DNA of 64,000 bases from Acanthosepion esculentum (lineage: Eukaryota; Mollusca; Cephalopoda; Sepiida; Sepiidae), in NCBI GenBank assembly GCA_964036315.1, contig OZ038487.1, positions 53,467,282-53,531,281 on the forward strand, given 5' to 3'. A program made the translations under genes and the position numbers. Positions 53,793 to 64,000 of this stretch are shown here, one piece after another; positions within the stretch are counted from its first letter, which is position 1, and each line of letters opens with the position of its first letter. The notes below the pieces were generated by a model, which saw only the letters and a list, made by a program, of their open reading frames with translations, made no database searches and was not told the DNA's origin.

Positions 53793-54630
53793 TACAGGGT
53801 GCGATGGATAAATTGTCATCTAAATTACGCAAAAATGAAAATAACACTGATATCTCATTTTACCAGATATATTTACCAAAATTATACAAAAATATCTTGA
53901 AATACTAAAGAGTAAATTTATTCAATAAAATTGTCATTGACTTCAACCACAGCCTCCAGACAACTTCCGAATCTCCTGCAACTCTTCTCAATGGTCTCCT
54001 TCTAGAAGTTGGTGAATGTTGCAGTAATCCTTGCCTTCAGTTCATCTTTGGTGTTACAAGGAGTTTTGTTGGTCTATCGCTCAGCTGCGCCCACACATAA
54101 TAATCAAGGGGGTTGCAGTCTGGAGAGTTAGGTGGCCAGATATAAGGGGTGATGTGGTTGTAGAAATTGTGTGGTAGCCATGACTGGGTTCTCCTGCTTG
54201 TGTAGCATGGTGTAGAGTCCTGTTGCCAAACATAGGGTCTTCCAATAGCCACCCTCTGGACCCAGGGCTGCACTCTCTCCTCGATGCATTTAAAGTAGGT
54301 TTCTGTGTTGAGCCCGATGCCCTGTGGAGGCATAACGTCACCTTCACTAGTGATCACTCCAAACACCTTTGTAATCACCATTGGACTCATCCAACTCTTT
54401 CTGAATCCTCTGCACTGTTCTCAGATTTAACATCTAACCACTCTGAAATGTTTGCATTGGCGCTTCTGGTGCAAATACCAAGCAGTACAGTATGCTGTTT
54501 CCAAATTTTTGCCAGAGTGAATTGTGTCATGGTGCTTTTTTTTCCTCATTGTGCATTTGACAAAATCAAAAACATGCACATTAAAAATTAAAAATATAAA
54601 ATGGTGACAATTTACTTATCGGATCCTGTT
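53793..54630 (-). mobile_element. Internally deleted mariner-like transposon, 838 bp
   Basis: Ends are 'acagggtgcgatggataaat' on the left and, as reverse complement, 'acaggatccgataagtaaat' on the right. A TA dinucleotide lies on both sides (53791-53792 and 54631-54632). The copy is about 500 bp shorter than a usual 1.3-kb mariner. It lost the segment between the DNA-binding helix-turn-helix part and the middle of the catalytic domain. Confidence 0.85.
54037..54560 (-). pseudogene. Mariner transposase remnant
   Basis: The C-terminal piece (54390-54037) reads KVFGVITSEGDVMPPQGIGL, GRPYVWQQDSTPCYTSRRTQ and SPDCNPLDYYVWAQL: the second catalytic Asp context (QQDS) and the NPxDYYVW block of mariner-type DDE/D transposases. 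Just upstream, in another frame, LRTVQRIQKELDESNGDYKG is the helix-turn-helix end. The junction at about 54380 shifts the frame, so no functional protein can result. The first catalytic Asp region was in the deleted part. Confidence 0.82.
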
Positions 54631-54799
54631 TAATTACAAAAAATACTGTATTAATGATAGTAAAAAAAAAAGAATTACACAAGATAAAATAAATTCAATG
54701 TGATTTTTGACATTGCTTTCCTTTTATAATATTGTGAATATGTTTTTATTATATTTTTTTTATTCTAAGGATGTTAGTTAAATGGGAATTACTCAACCT

Positions 54800-56560
54800 A
54801 TTTCTTTCAGCAGTTTTGATGTTTTACATCCATGAAAAAGAAAAAAAATGACATTTTTTTAGATAATGACAGTTTTATCAAATTCAATGAAAGGATTGAA
54901 CTATGACAAGTTTTCAAAGATTCCCTGCTTTGCAGCTCAGTGAGTTTTAGATGGTATTCGGTTGGTGCTTCCAAATAATTAAGTGAAAATAGATCACTAA
55001 ACAATTTTAATTCAGTTTTTATTTTTCTGAGGTCAGAAAATCTGGTTGTAAAATCTTTTAACAAAACATCACATAATTACTATACTTTTCACAGAAAATT
55101 CTTTTCTTATTAATAAGCTCTGAAAATTCACAATTTCACCAGCTTTCAATTGTTTTATCAAAAGTTGTAACTTTTTAGTAGAACCTAGCAATATCATTGG
55201 TCTTTTACTTGTAAATACAAATTAAGTTTAGACAACATTTCAGTGATAGAGTACGTTTTATTTAATTACAATTTTAAAAGATGTTTAGGTTAGAATCCGT
55301 TTTATTTAATTACAATTTTAAAATCAATTTTAAAATATTTTTACTTTTAAATTTAATTGGCTATATTTTTTTATAAAACAAGTAAATGTAATAGAATTAC
55401 TTACAGTATTTAAAATTATTTTTTCACATCAAATATAAGTATGTATATTACCAGGTCTTATTTTTTTTTTTAATTTAATTTTTAAATATTATTTAAAGAA
55501 AATTTTTGACAATGACGGCACAAAATAGCTATTTCATGTCTTTGATTCAGTAAATTTTTGTTAGTAATATATAATTTCTCATGTATGCATAAAGGACATG
55601 GGTCATTTAATGACCTTTCCTAAGAAGGAAAGATCATGTAACTATTCTTTGTTTTCTAAAAAAAACAACCTACATTTTGCTTCTTGCTTTGTATAAACTC
55701 TTTTATTTCAGGTAAGAATAATTGCAATCTTTTTTAAGTTGCTGCTTTAATTTTGAGAAATAAATAATGTCTTCATACTCACTGCCAACTTCTTCCAAGT
55801 ATTTTTTGAACTGACAATGGTTCAAGCACCAAGACCTGATAAAATTCACAACTTTCATAATATCTCCTCAACTGATTCATATTTCACTTTTGAGCACATA
55901 ATTTCTGTTGATGAATTGGTAGTTAAGTATATCATGATCAACTGATTCTTTTGAATAAAGTAATAAATCCATTATTTTTACCAATTAATGCAGGAACAAT
56001 ATCACAATCAAATAAATTTTATTTCTATCAATATTGAACTTTTCGATTGATAAATTAACATGCTCAAATATGTCCTTGCCAGTTGTTGTATTCTTTATAT
56101 GGCATTTCTTCAACTATATTAAAATTGATATCAATTCCTCTGATGAAAATAACTGATTGTGCAGTATCACTTTGATCAGTACTTTCGTCCAATGCTAAAC
56201 TAATAAACACATTTAGATAATTGGGTCTGCAATATACTCACAATACTGTCAGCTATGTCATCAATTCTTCTGCCAATTGTGACATTGTCTGATGTGAGAC
56301 TCCTTTCATTCAATAAGTTCTTCACTTTCTCAGTACAATATTCAATAAAATTAATTTCAATACATTCTTTTAATAATTTACCATCTATCAGTGTCTTGTC
56401 CTTCCGGGCCAATTTTTCAGCTATTAAATAGCTAACTTTTGTACATGTGTCAGTTTTAACAACATATTTTTGAGAATGTTTGGTTGAGAACTAAACTGCT
56501 TCTTTAATTCATCTATTTTCATTTTTCTTCTTTATTCCTCATAATTTTTTAAACTGAAAC
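54800..56560 (-). pseudogene. hAT transposase relic (GTF2IRD2/ZBED-like)
   Basis: On the minus strand, going down in coordinate: RRKMKIDELKKQFSSQPNIL (about 56530-56470), ARKDKTLIDGKLLKECIEIN and TIGRRIDDIADSI (56410-56240), then in another frame FISLALDESTDQSDTAQ (about 56205-56155), where D and E are in the catalytic DEST motif. Later come NHCQFKKYLEEVGSEYEDII (about 55830-55770) and FTTRFSDLRKIKTELKLFSD with LEAPTEYHLKLTELQS (55055-54920), the C-terminal dimerisation part. Mariner and Penelope insertions, stops and frameshifts break it. The N-terminal BED zinc finger is not clearly visible. Confidence 0.75.
55478..55640 (-). mobile_element. Penelope-like 3' fragment inside the hAT
   Basis: 'catgtatgcataaaggacat' followed by 'gggtcatttaatgacc' is the reverse complement of the end of the 36.8-40.0 kb Penelope element (about 39612-39650). 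Homology continues through 'tagctatttcatgtctttga' to 'attatttaaagaaaattt', the start of its right terminal repeat. It would encode only the final CPLCMHE segment. Confidence 0.8.
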
Positions 56561-57139
56561 AATCGAGATGACAGACCACAACCACAAAATTTTTCATTGG
56601 TTAGTTCAAAATTGTCACCCATTATGTCATTACGATATCAAAGTGCATCCTTTTACTTATTCACTGCTCCATAAACAGCACACTTGATGCAATGTCTTTT
56701 TATTGTGGGAAGTTCAAGCAGGAGTCGAAGGACTGCACCTCATGACCCAATGTCAAAAAATGTAAGCTGAATAATTTTTATTTAGCATTTTTATTTAGCT
56801 GTGGCTCTTGTGCCTCATACATCTGCCAGTGTGTCTCAGAGAAGACTTTTGCTCCCTTCTCCTTTTAGTGTAATTGGGAAGTAAACCTGATAGCACCATC
56901 TGAGAATAATTTTCTTGATATATGTTACTAAATTAAATGAAATTTATGGGAAGATTTTAGGTTGAAGTGGGCTACATGAAAATATTAAATGGGCTGCAGT
57001 GTGACGTGTAGGATAGACGTGCCTGCACTAGGACAAGCAATAACTGAGCAGTACTAAAAATAACATCTAGACAATATGTCAGTTATAAATTGATAACAGG
57101 ATGATACATAATTTGATAATATCCATGAAAAATAGGCAT

Positions 57140-57580
57140 TGAGGTGTGAACCAGCATAATGCAGCTTCCCTCTGTCTTTTCTACAAATATTTTCATGGCA
57201 TCTGCTTTGACAAGCTATACTCACTGGTGCCCTGACTGCATGAATTTAAGCGTGCTACTGGGTTGGCATCTTGGCCCCACCTTTTTATTATCAAAACGAT
57301 TAATTGTAACCACCTGTTCTACTCCAACAGCTACTTCTCTCACACTTCCTGACAGCGGAACTCCCTTCCTCTTACTTGCTTCCCTGATAACTATAATCTT
57401 CAAAAATTTAAATGTAATGTCAATCAACATCTGTTGCCTGGATCTTCAGTCTTCTTTTTATCCTTTCCTCACCCCCCCTATACCCAGTCTTTTCCATTAT
57501 TTACACTCTCTGTAGCCTCTTGCATACTAGTGACACTCCTGCCTTGCTTTAGGTGAAATGCTTAAAAAAAATCTTGCTTG
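57140..57580 (+). pseudogene. CR1/jockey-like LINE family C 3' fragment
   Basis: The plus strand encodes, across two frames, NAASLCLFYKYFHGI, LVP-LHEFKRATGLASWPHL, RNSLPLTCFPDNYNLQKFKC and NVNQHLLP, then a 3' UTR ending 'cttgctttaggtgaaatgc' with an A run. It lies about 100 bp beyond the hAT element and on the opposite strand from the fragment the hAT broke. Confidence 0.8.
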
Positions 57581-57759
57581 AAGTGGGTTTTTTTTTTTGT
57601 TTTTTTTTTAATTTTGATTTCCTGCTTTTTACTCTAATAATCATTACTAGTTAATATCAGGTTAAACTTTATTTTAATGGATTCATTTGTGTGTGGCAGC
57701 TAGTGATAGCTGTTTTTATGTCTGATTTAAATGACAACTTTTCATCTTAGACAAATCAT

Positions 57760-57975
57760 TTCAAAGCAATATTTTGTGTTTTGTTTTTGGAAAGCATCTT
57801 TCACTATTCCAGTGTGTCTTTGAGATTTTAGTGTCACTATTTCTGTCTTCTGTTAGTACGCTTCCCCGATATTTAAATTTTCATACTCGTTTAATTTTAA
57901 CATTTCCAATTCATAGTTCACAGCTGGAGCTGTTTTTCTTGCTGACAGCCATGCGTTCTGTATTTTTATAATATT
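57760..57975 (-). pseudogene. RTE-like LINE internal fragment
   Basis: Plus text 'ggaaagcatctttcactatt', 'cttccccgatatttaaattt' and 'cttgctgacagccatgcg' is the complement of the segment between the RT core and the C-terminal blocks (the KYLG and IGIAKDAF-like region, ending with ENAWLSARK). Both ends truncated. Confidence 0.65.
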
Positions 57976-58600
57976 GTTAATAAATCCCAATGGATAACTA
58001 TGTTCTCTGTTATTATTTCAGTAAATTAATTAGTATCTAAACTGCCATTACTGATACGGATGATACAACAGTTTATAGGTGCATCTCCTCCCTTCATTTT
58101 TTTAATACCTTTTCTCTTTAGAATATAAGCAATCATTGCACTCTGCAGATTCTTTTCCTTTGTTATTTGTCAGTTGCCATAACTTCTTGGGAAATACAAT
58201 GGAATGCTTCCCTGTTGCCTCCTCCACAGTTCTAAATTCAAATTCTAGATTGACAATCCAATGCCAGAAATCCCAGTGTCCTCTACCAATAGGTAGAGGG
58301 AAAAAAGAAAGATTCATGCCATTCCCACAGTTATTAGTGTGAAAATGAATGCAACGGACTAGGTCAGAATTTCTTGTTCAGTTATATGTACTATCGATTT
58401 TAGTTAATGATCTTGAAAGTCTACAAGTGATGAGGTTTCTGCTATTTGGTAATGGTCTTTGTGATTCTGTCATGCCTGATCTGATGAAGGATAGTCCTTT
58501 TGAAGACCCACAGGATTCATTTGTTTGAATCCATTTTTAATCACTGATCTGAGAAAAACAGTTCTATATAGATGATAGTTAAGAGTAAAGATATGATAAA
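57976..58600. other. Unassigned stretch
   Basis: A minus-strand 71-codon ORF (58102-58317) includes EFEFRTVEEATGKHSIVFPK but has no motif I recognise. No repeat family found. Confidence 0.35.
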
Positions 58601-58604
58601 AAAT

Positions 58605-58940
58605 TATGTGAGCACTGACAATGTTCTAGAAACAATGGAAATAAAAAAGCACATTTATATTTAACATTAGTAAGACATAGATGAAATTTCTAGGGCATAT
58701 AATGAGGAAAGAGGGGTTGGAAAATTTGATACTCACAGGACAGATTGAAGGTAAAAGGGAGTGAAAAACAATGCATAGCCTCCCTGGCAAGTTTGAATGG
58801 ATGGATGGCGGAGCAAGGTTTGGAAGAGATAGCAAAATGATAAAATTTATTAACAGCTACAGAGGACAGGAAATTGTGGTGAACCATGATTGCCAACGTC
58901 CTGAAGGGACATGGCACATAGAAGAAGAGTAAAACTGAGA
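58605..58940 (+). pseudogene. RTE-like LINE 3' end
   Basis: The plus strand reads 'gaaatttctagggcatataa' (KFLGHIM), 'gaggaaagaggggttggaaa' (RKEGLEN) and 'acaggacagattgaagg' (TGQIEG), then the tail 'catgattgccaacgtcctg', 'aagggacatggcacatagaa'. It has the cleanest 3' end of the family in the window and is the reference for the shared SINE tail. Confidence 0.78.
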
Positions 58941-59800
58941 GTCATTAGCAACTAGTTTTTTTTTTCCTAATAAATGGTTAAAACCCTTTACATGAAATCA
59001 TACAAAAACTTGTGAATAACTTCACATTCAAAACTAAAACACTGAACATTTTTCTTTTTGTTGTTCTTTCTTTTGTTCCAGTTGTTTATTTCGCAAGTGG
59101 ATTAAAAAGAAATGTGAAAGGACAAGAGAATTCATCCATTTGTTGCACTCAATTCAAATGGTTCCCTGTCATGAAGTATTTCTTCACCATTACAGCAGCA
59201 GCAGCAAGGGTCAAGCTCATTGGACACAAACTGCCCACTTGAGACCAATCTTCCCAAAGGAAAACATCTGCCAAATTTAAAATAGAAAGGCCAAGTGGTA
59301 AAAGACCATTTACACGAATAGACATTTTCAATATATGAATTCCACGCCACTGGTCAAATAACTGTTCTCATCCTGGTGCCGGCTCTCCACATCCACTTTT
59401 GCCGTCCATGCCAGAGCATTTGTCTTAAAAATGTATCCACTTGATGGCGTTTAGACCTTTTGGATACAGACACAAACACAAATGCCATGTTCGAGTGTAA
59501 GAATTGACCAGTCTACTGTGTTAGCGTGTTGCAGAAGGGAATAGCAGGTGGCGTTGTGGCCTTTCAAATGCAAAAAGCACATATTTCTACTTTACTTATC
59601 CCTCCCCTTCACCTTTCACACTCAAAACTCTTGCTTTCATTTCCCCCTACCTCCTAATCTATCTTTACCATCATGCTGTTGGAACCTAAATGCAAATGTG
59701 AAATCTTGTTGTCTGTTCTTTGTCACATGTCTTTTGTTGTAGTCAAACATTCATTGTGCCACAGACTTGTCCTTTTCTTTTTTTTTTTTTTTCAGATTTC
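58941..59800. other. Unassigned, locally balanced composition
   Basis: 59085-59470 is less AT-rich than its surroundings and has overlapping minus-strand ORFs of 60-72 codons (one with a run of five Cys from a GCA/TGC repeat). None shows a domain I know. It could be an old coding relic or a repeat absent elsewhere in this window. Confidence 0.3.
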
Positions 59801-60760
59801 AAAAGTGAATTGGGGATAAAAAGTAAGACTTAAAGATGATGGGAATTAAAATAATGAGGGTTGGTTAAAAAAAATACTTTGAACTAAATAAAAAATTGAT
59901 TAGAAATTTTTTTTTTTTAATGAAGGAAGAATATATTGGAAAAAAGATAATAATTACTGTAGCAATTGATTAAGGTAAAAAGTTTAGGTTGTGAGGGAAA
60001 GAAAGTAAAGTAAAAAGTAAATGAGAAAAATCCAAAAAGTGAAAGAAAGAGTTGAACAAAGTAGAATGAAAAAAGAAGGGGAAATAATATAAGTAAATGA
60101 AAGCAGAATAAAAGGAAAAACAAAGACGAAATAAAAGAAGAAAATTAAAAAGATTGATAAAGAAATATGTAAAGCTAAACAGAAGACTAAATTCAGAAAG
60201 AAGGAAGACATTGTCAAAGAAGAAAAAGTTCAAGAATAACAAAGTGTTGTATAATAAAATAGCAAATGATAGTGATATAAGTTGAGATAAAACGTTAAGA
60301 AAAATAAAAAAAAACAGAGGCATGGAATCTAAAATATAAAGAAGGAAAGGAAAGAAGGAAGACTTTAAAAAACAACAAAGACAGGTAGCAATAGAAATAA
60401 AAAGAATAAAAATATGGAGGATGGAGATTAAAACTTGAATTAAACAAGATAAAAAAAACAAACAAGAAGCTTAAAATGAAAAAAAATATTGTCAGTTAAA
60501 AGTTGATTGTAAAAGCAGATGAAAAAGAATGCAAGAAAATAGTTACACCAAAAATGAGTTCCATGAAAATGAATATTGCAGGAGAAAAAATGGGAGAGAA
60601 CAAATTTTAGGGAATAAAAAAAAATATTAAGGAAAAAAATTCTCAATAAAAGGTAAAAATGAAACAGAACTAAAATCAATAGGCTCCAAAGAAATACTAA
60701 GAAATTATAATTTGCCTTAAAAAAAGAATTAAGAGAAAAAAAAAATGAAGTTTTCTGTGT
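59801..60760. repeat. Long purine-rich tract
   Basis: The plus strand is almost entirely A and G for about 950 bp. Minus-strand ORFs (59917-60123, 59970-60461, 60440-60679) are Phe/Leu/Ser-rich by composition and are rejected as genes. Confidence 0.85.
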
Positions 60761-61408
60761 AACCTAGTCAGACAAGCACAAACTGAAACTCGTTTTTTAA
60801 TGTATCTATGTCCCTGCATTTGTTCCTCCTGTATTGTTTCATTCATTCATTGAGATAAAGCAGAAGATAGCTAAGTCTCTCAGGAGACAATTAATCACTT
60901 TTTTTTTTTTTTTTTTGCTCTTTCCACTTCCATCTTCCAATTTTCTCTATCTTAGAAAAGTTAGAAAATTGAAGTAAATGTTTTCTTGATAATAATTCAA
61001 TCTGCTGATGCTGACTATCATTGCTCTTGGAAATAATTCAAGAAATAAGACAATGTTAATGGCGCCTTATTCTAAACCAATTCTTATTTATTCATTTTGT
61101 AGTTGTCTTTGGTTAGGTTGATCTTTCATCATTTTGTTTTTTAATCTTGTTTTTTTTTTTTTTTAATGTGCTGGATTCTTAGTGCTTATTTTCTTTCAGT
61201 CGCATCAATGTGTTTTTCATTAGCTTTGTATCTCATCCCAAGTTTAAAAAAAAAACAAACTTGTTTGAAAGAACTTAAGTTCTAGAGTCACTTTTAAGAA
61301 TATGTAATCAGTAGTAATAAAATATTTTGGTGGAAAGATGAGGTGTTTGTTTCTCTTGGGGAAAAATGTAATTTATTCAGTAAAATCAAAAACAGGAGAA
61401 ATAAAATT

Positions 61409-61409
<1 letters not shown>
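60761..61409. other. AT-rich spacer
   Basis: T runs at 60899-60916 and 61150-61164. Nothing else recognised. Confidence 0.35.

Positions 61410-61443
<34 letters not shown>
61410..61443. repeat. (AC)n(AT)n compound microsatellite
   Basis: About nine AC units followed by about eight AT units, with a short TG run just after. Confidence 0.95.
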
Positions 61444-61454
<11 letters not shown>

Positions 61455-61455
<1 letters not shown>

Positions 61456-62111
61456 TTGTTTACAAGATACTATGCAACACTTCTGGGTGTTTGACCTTGA
61501 AAAAAATGACTTGCATACCCTAACATCTAGTTTCCACAATTTTCATCAATGTAGTATTTTAAGCATGATGGTTGAATGTTGGTATTCAGTTACTGCTTAC
61601 AAAGAGTATTAAAAAAGAATGTCTACTATATTATTCAACTTGTGTTCAGCTTTGTTTTATTTTAGACATTATGAAAAATGTGAATAGAAATCTTCAGAAA
61701 AAATGAAACGACTTTATGAACATCGTAAAAAGAGATGTGAAAAATCTTAAGACAAATCAAAAAGTTAAAATCAATTAACTTAAAAAAGTAATTTGTTTAC
61801 ATTCACATACAACAAATTATGTTAAGGGATCTGCATTTTTAAATAGGATAATAAAATCTTGCTTTGCTGTAATATCTATCTGTAGCTTCATGGTAAAGCA
61901 CACTTGGCCTGAAGCCATTTTCTTAGATCAAAAAAGGAATATGGGTTTGATAACTGTCAAGTACCATTTTGTTTAGTAAGTCTTTTGATCTCTGGTAGAT
62001 ATGAATTTCACTGTTTAAAAAAACAGGAACGCTTACTCAAATACATGTACCTTCTAAATATTCTTAGTAATAAGAAATTGCTAAATGAAAAGAAAAAAAA
62101 CAATAATTGCT

Positions 62112-62113
<2 letters not shown>
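61455..62113. other. AT-rich spacer
   Basis: No repeat family or gene recognised. Confidence 0.35.

Positions 62114-62114
<1 letters not shown>

Positions 62115-62153
<39 letters not shown>
62115..62153. repeat. (TA)n microsatellite
   Basis: About 19 TA units just upstream of a family C LINE tail. A second AT tract follows the tail at 62301-62321. Confidence 0.95.
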
Positions 62154-62157
<4 letters not shown>

Positions 62158-62169
62158 CCGTTCTCATTC

Positions 62170-62300
62170 CTCCTCTGTCTTTTAAACAGGAGTAGAGGTT
62201 CCTTGTTTAGGACATGATTTCTGATTCCTTATTTTCATTCACTTTCACTCTCAGTAGCCCCTTGTGTCTTAATGACATTATCACCTTGCTTGGGGTGAAC
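62170..62300 (+). pseudogene. CR1/jockey-like LINE family C 3' tail
   Basis: 'cagtagccccttgtgtctta' and 'cttgcttggggtgaac' mark the terminus, followed at once by an AT microsatellite instead of an A run. It is related to 21346-21490. Confidence 0.7.
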
Positions 62301-62321
62301 ATATATATATATATATATTAT

Positions 62322-62880
62322 ATATGCACGGTACTTATTGGAAAGCATTCAATATCAGTGATAGAGATAACATATTTAGTTGTAGGGATATGAGTTTGTA
62401 ACCCCGGGTTTCTCGCTTTTGTGATCATTAGACAAACTGATTTATTTGTTAAATTTTGAAGCTATTTATGTCAGTTTTTGTTTTATTATGTTTGCTGAGG
62501 GGGTGGGGGGAATTCTCCTCTGTGTCCGTTTTGGGATGACACTCGTACACATGCAGACATACGTGCATACAGGTGTATCCATGTGTTCGAACATGTATAC
62601 ATACAAAATTGTAATCGTATTTTGGTGTTGAGACTGTGTGTAGCACAGTTCTTTCAACAAGGGGAGTTATTGTCATCTTTCAGGATCAGTTGTCTGTCGT
62701 CTAATTGAATAACGCGCTTCCTCACATGCATATATAGAGATGTACATGTGTACATATATTTTTTTTTTAGCTTCAAATTTAAAAAAATAAATCAGTTTGC
62801 CTGATGATCCCAAATGTGTGAAGGGTTACAGACTCATACTCCTACAATATATATATATATGTGTGTATGTTGATAGAGTA
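62322..62880. other. AT-rich spacer
   Basis: A G run ('gggggtggggggaa') at about 62500 and an AT tract at 62846-62861. No gene or repeat family identified. Confidence 0.35.
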
Positions 62881-62894
62881 GGTCGATAAAAGAA

Positions 62895-63180
62895 ATTTGA
62901 CCAACAAAAAAATAATAATGGTTCTCCACAACTTCCTCTCCATTGTAGTTCAAAGCAATGTTTGTCCCCTTACTATCTATTTCCCTGTTCTGCCATCATA
63001 TTTAGATAGGTTACTCTGTTTCACTGTACTCCTATTGCTTTCAAGTTGGCCTTATAGGTATTCAATACTCCAAGCTCTCTTTCCTCATCTTGTGCTACCG
63101 AAAATTTATCTCTTTCTGGTTCTAAGTACAATTGCCTTTTTGTTTGTATTTTTCTTAGTGCTATTAGAATTTAATGGAGT
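62895..63180 (-). pseudogene. RTE-like LINE C-terminal relic
   Basis: Plus text 'aatggttctccacaacttcc', 'gttctgccatcatatttaga' and 'caagctctctttcctcatct' is the complement of the LRAT tail, ITYL block and RKEGLEN block. Degenerate; the 119-codon plus ORF is antisense. Confidence 0.6.
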
Positions 63181-64000
63181 TTTTTTTGGGTTTTTTTCAA
63201 ACAGATCTAGGATTAACTTTTTTTTTATCTCTTTCTCCATCACATATAATTTATAAACTGAGGAAAGAGCAGAGAAATTGAGAAATTACAGCCTTGTTTC
63301 TAGCTCCTTACACAAGGCTCAGTGATGTATCCAGCAATGGCTACACATTGCTTGCAACAGTGCAAAGTATTTACAAGAAAATAGTGGGTAATCACTGAGA
63401 TTAATATATTTATCATCTAAAATAAGATGGAGTTGATGCTTTGTGTCCCATTGCACCCATTGTGAGCAACTGAGTATCAATGTTGGAGATTTGCCATTGG
63501 AAGATAACTGAATATCCATCATAGACCAGAGATTTTGATATTGCTAGATACATTGCTATAGAACCACTAATTGAATTGACAAAGAGTGAAAGATTTTATG
63601 ATCTGTATCTTTAGCCTAAATCCACAACTGTTTGATCTGTTCAGCTGCTGTTTTTCATTCCTTTGTTGGTATCCATATGTCTATCTTTGGAACAATGCAC
63701 ACTAATGTCTGTTTGGCAGACAATTTGTTCTTTGGATCAGATTAATTTCCAGCAATTCCTTATTCTATTTATAGTATTGTGGAACTGTTTTTTGGTTTTG
63801 TTCTTTTTTGGGGGGGAGGGTGGGGGTACTTACTTACCTTATTTTATTGCAGAAATGCATCTCTTTTGCTTCTCTAAATTTTATACCATATGGTATTTTT
63901 TAAATGCTGAAATATTAATTCATACAGAAGGTTGTGTTTTATAAAGATGATGCAAAATCATGTTTTTACATATTATGCTGAAGTTATTGTGCTAGTTTAA
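63181..64000. other. AT-rich end of window
   Basis: A G-rich run at 63810-63829 and no recognised repeat, gene or RNA. Confidence 0.35.

Larger units (their letters stand above)
53653..57025 (-). mobile_element. hAT-type transposon, degenerate, with nested insertions
   Basis: The left end 'cagggctgtccaatc' is a typical hAT terminus. The right end ('ggatagacgtgcctg') is a mutated inverted version. Immediate flanks are cactaggg (53645-53652) and cactagga (57026-57033), an 8-bp target duplication with one mismatch as expected for hAT. A transposase relic is read on the minus strand. A mariner derivative (53793-54630) and a Penelope fragment (55478-55640) lie inside, so they are younger or captured. 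Confidence 0.82.

Noticed and set aside
59132..59350. Possible Cys-rich small protein
   Set aside because: The five-Cys run is a trinucleotide repeat and the surrounding frame shows no signal peptide or known cysteine pattern.
59917..60679. Minus-strand ORFs up to 163 codons resembling membrane proteins
   Set aside because: Same cause: composition of the purine-rich tract at 59.8-60.7 kb, not selection for hydrophobic segments.
1..64000. CRISPR array, operons or bacterial regulatory elements
   Set aside because: No spaced direct repeats with unique spacers and no prokaryotic gene organisation; the window is eukaryotic.

Overview
This window looks like non-coding, repeat-saturated DNA from a mollusc, most likely a coleoid cephalopod such as an octopus. 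That assignment is an inference. It rests on very AT-rich sequence with many dinucleotide microsatellites, no bacterial-style gene packing, and a mix of RTE-like, CR1/jockey-like and Tx1-like LINEs, Penelope-like elements and tRNA-derived SINEs that I associate with cephalopod genomes. I found no intact host gene, no true tRNA or rRNA gene and no CRISPR array.

Layout. From 1 to 23.4 kb there is a mosaic of decayed SINEs and LINE 3' ends, with an LTR-retroelement gag relic (about 7.7-8.4 kb), two foldback elements with long terminal inverted repeats (5931-6820 and 22450-23210), and long purine-rich tracts. From about 23.55 to 28.3 kb lies the best-preserved unit: a 5'-truncated Tx1-like LINE with an uninterrupted 1150-residue endonuclease/reverse transcriptase ORF and a structured 3' UTR. 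From about 28.4 to 35.6 kb repeats thin out and CpG is not depleted; 32.2-32.8 kb looks promoter-like, but I could not find an exon. From 36.8 to 40.0 kb is a frameshifted Penelope-like element flanked by inverted terminal repeats of about 230-290 bp. From 42 to 64 kb the mosaic resumes, with at least eight 3' fragments of one CR1/jockey-like LINE, 5S rRNA-like segments, and a decayed hAT transposon (53653-57025) that carries a nested, internally deleted mariner (53793-54630) and a Penelope fragment.

How parts relate. The longer SINE copies end in the same tail as the RTE-like LINE, so that LINE probably mobilised them. Insertion order can be read directly in two places: the foldback element at 22450 splits an RTE fragment, and the hAT splits a CR1-like fragment and was itself hit by mariner. 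Nearly all short ORFs here are relics or chance readings of low-complexity DNA. I did not find a new multi-gene system. The most useful leads are the three-hairpin module in the Tx1 3' UTR, the hammerhead-like core in a SINE family, the 5S-like segments joined to LINE ends, and an unidentified coding relic near 53 kb.
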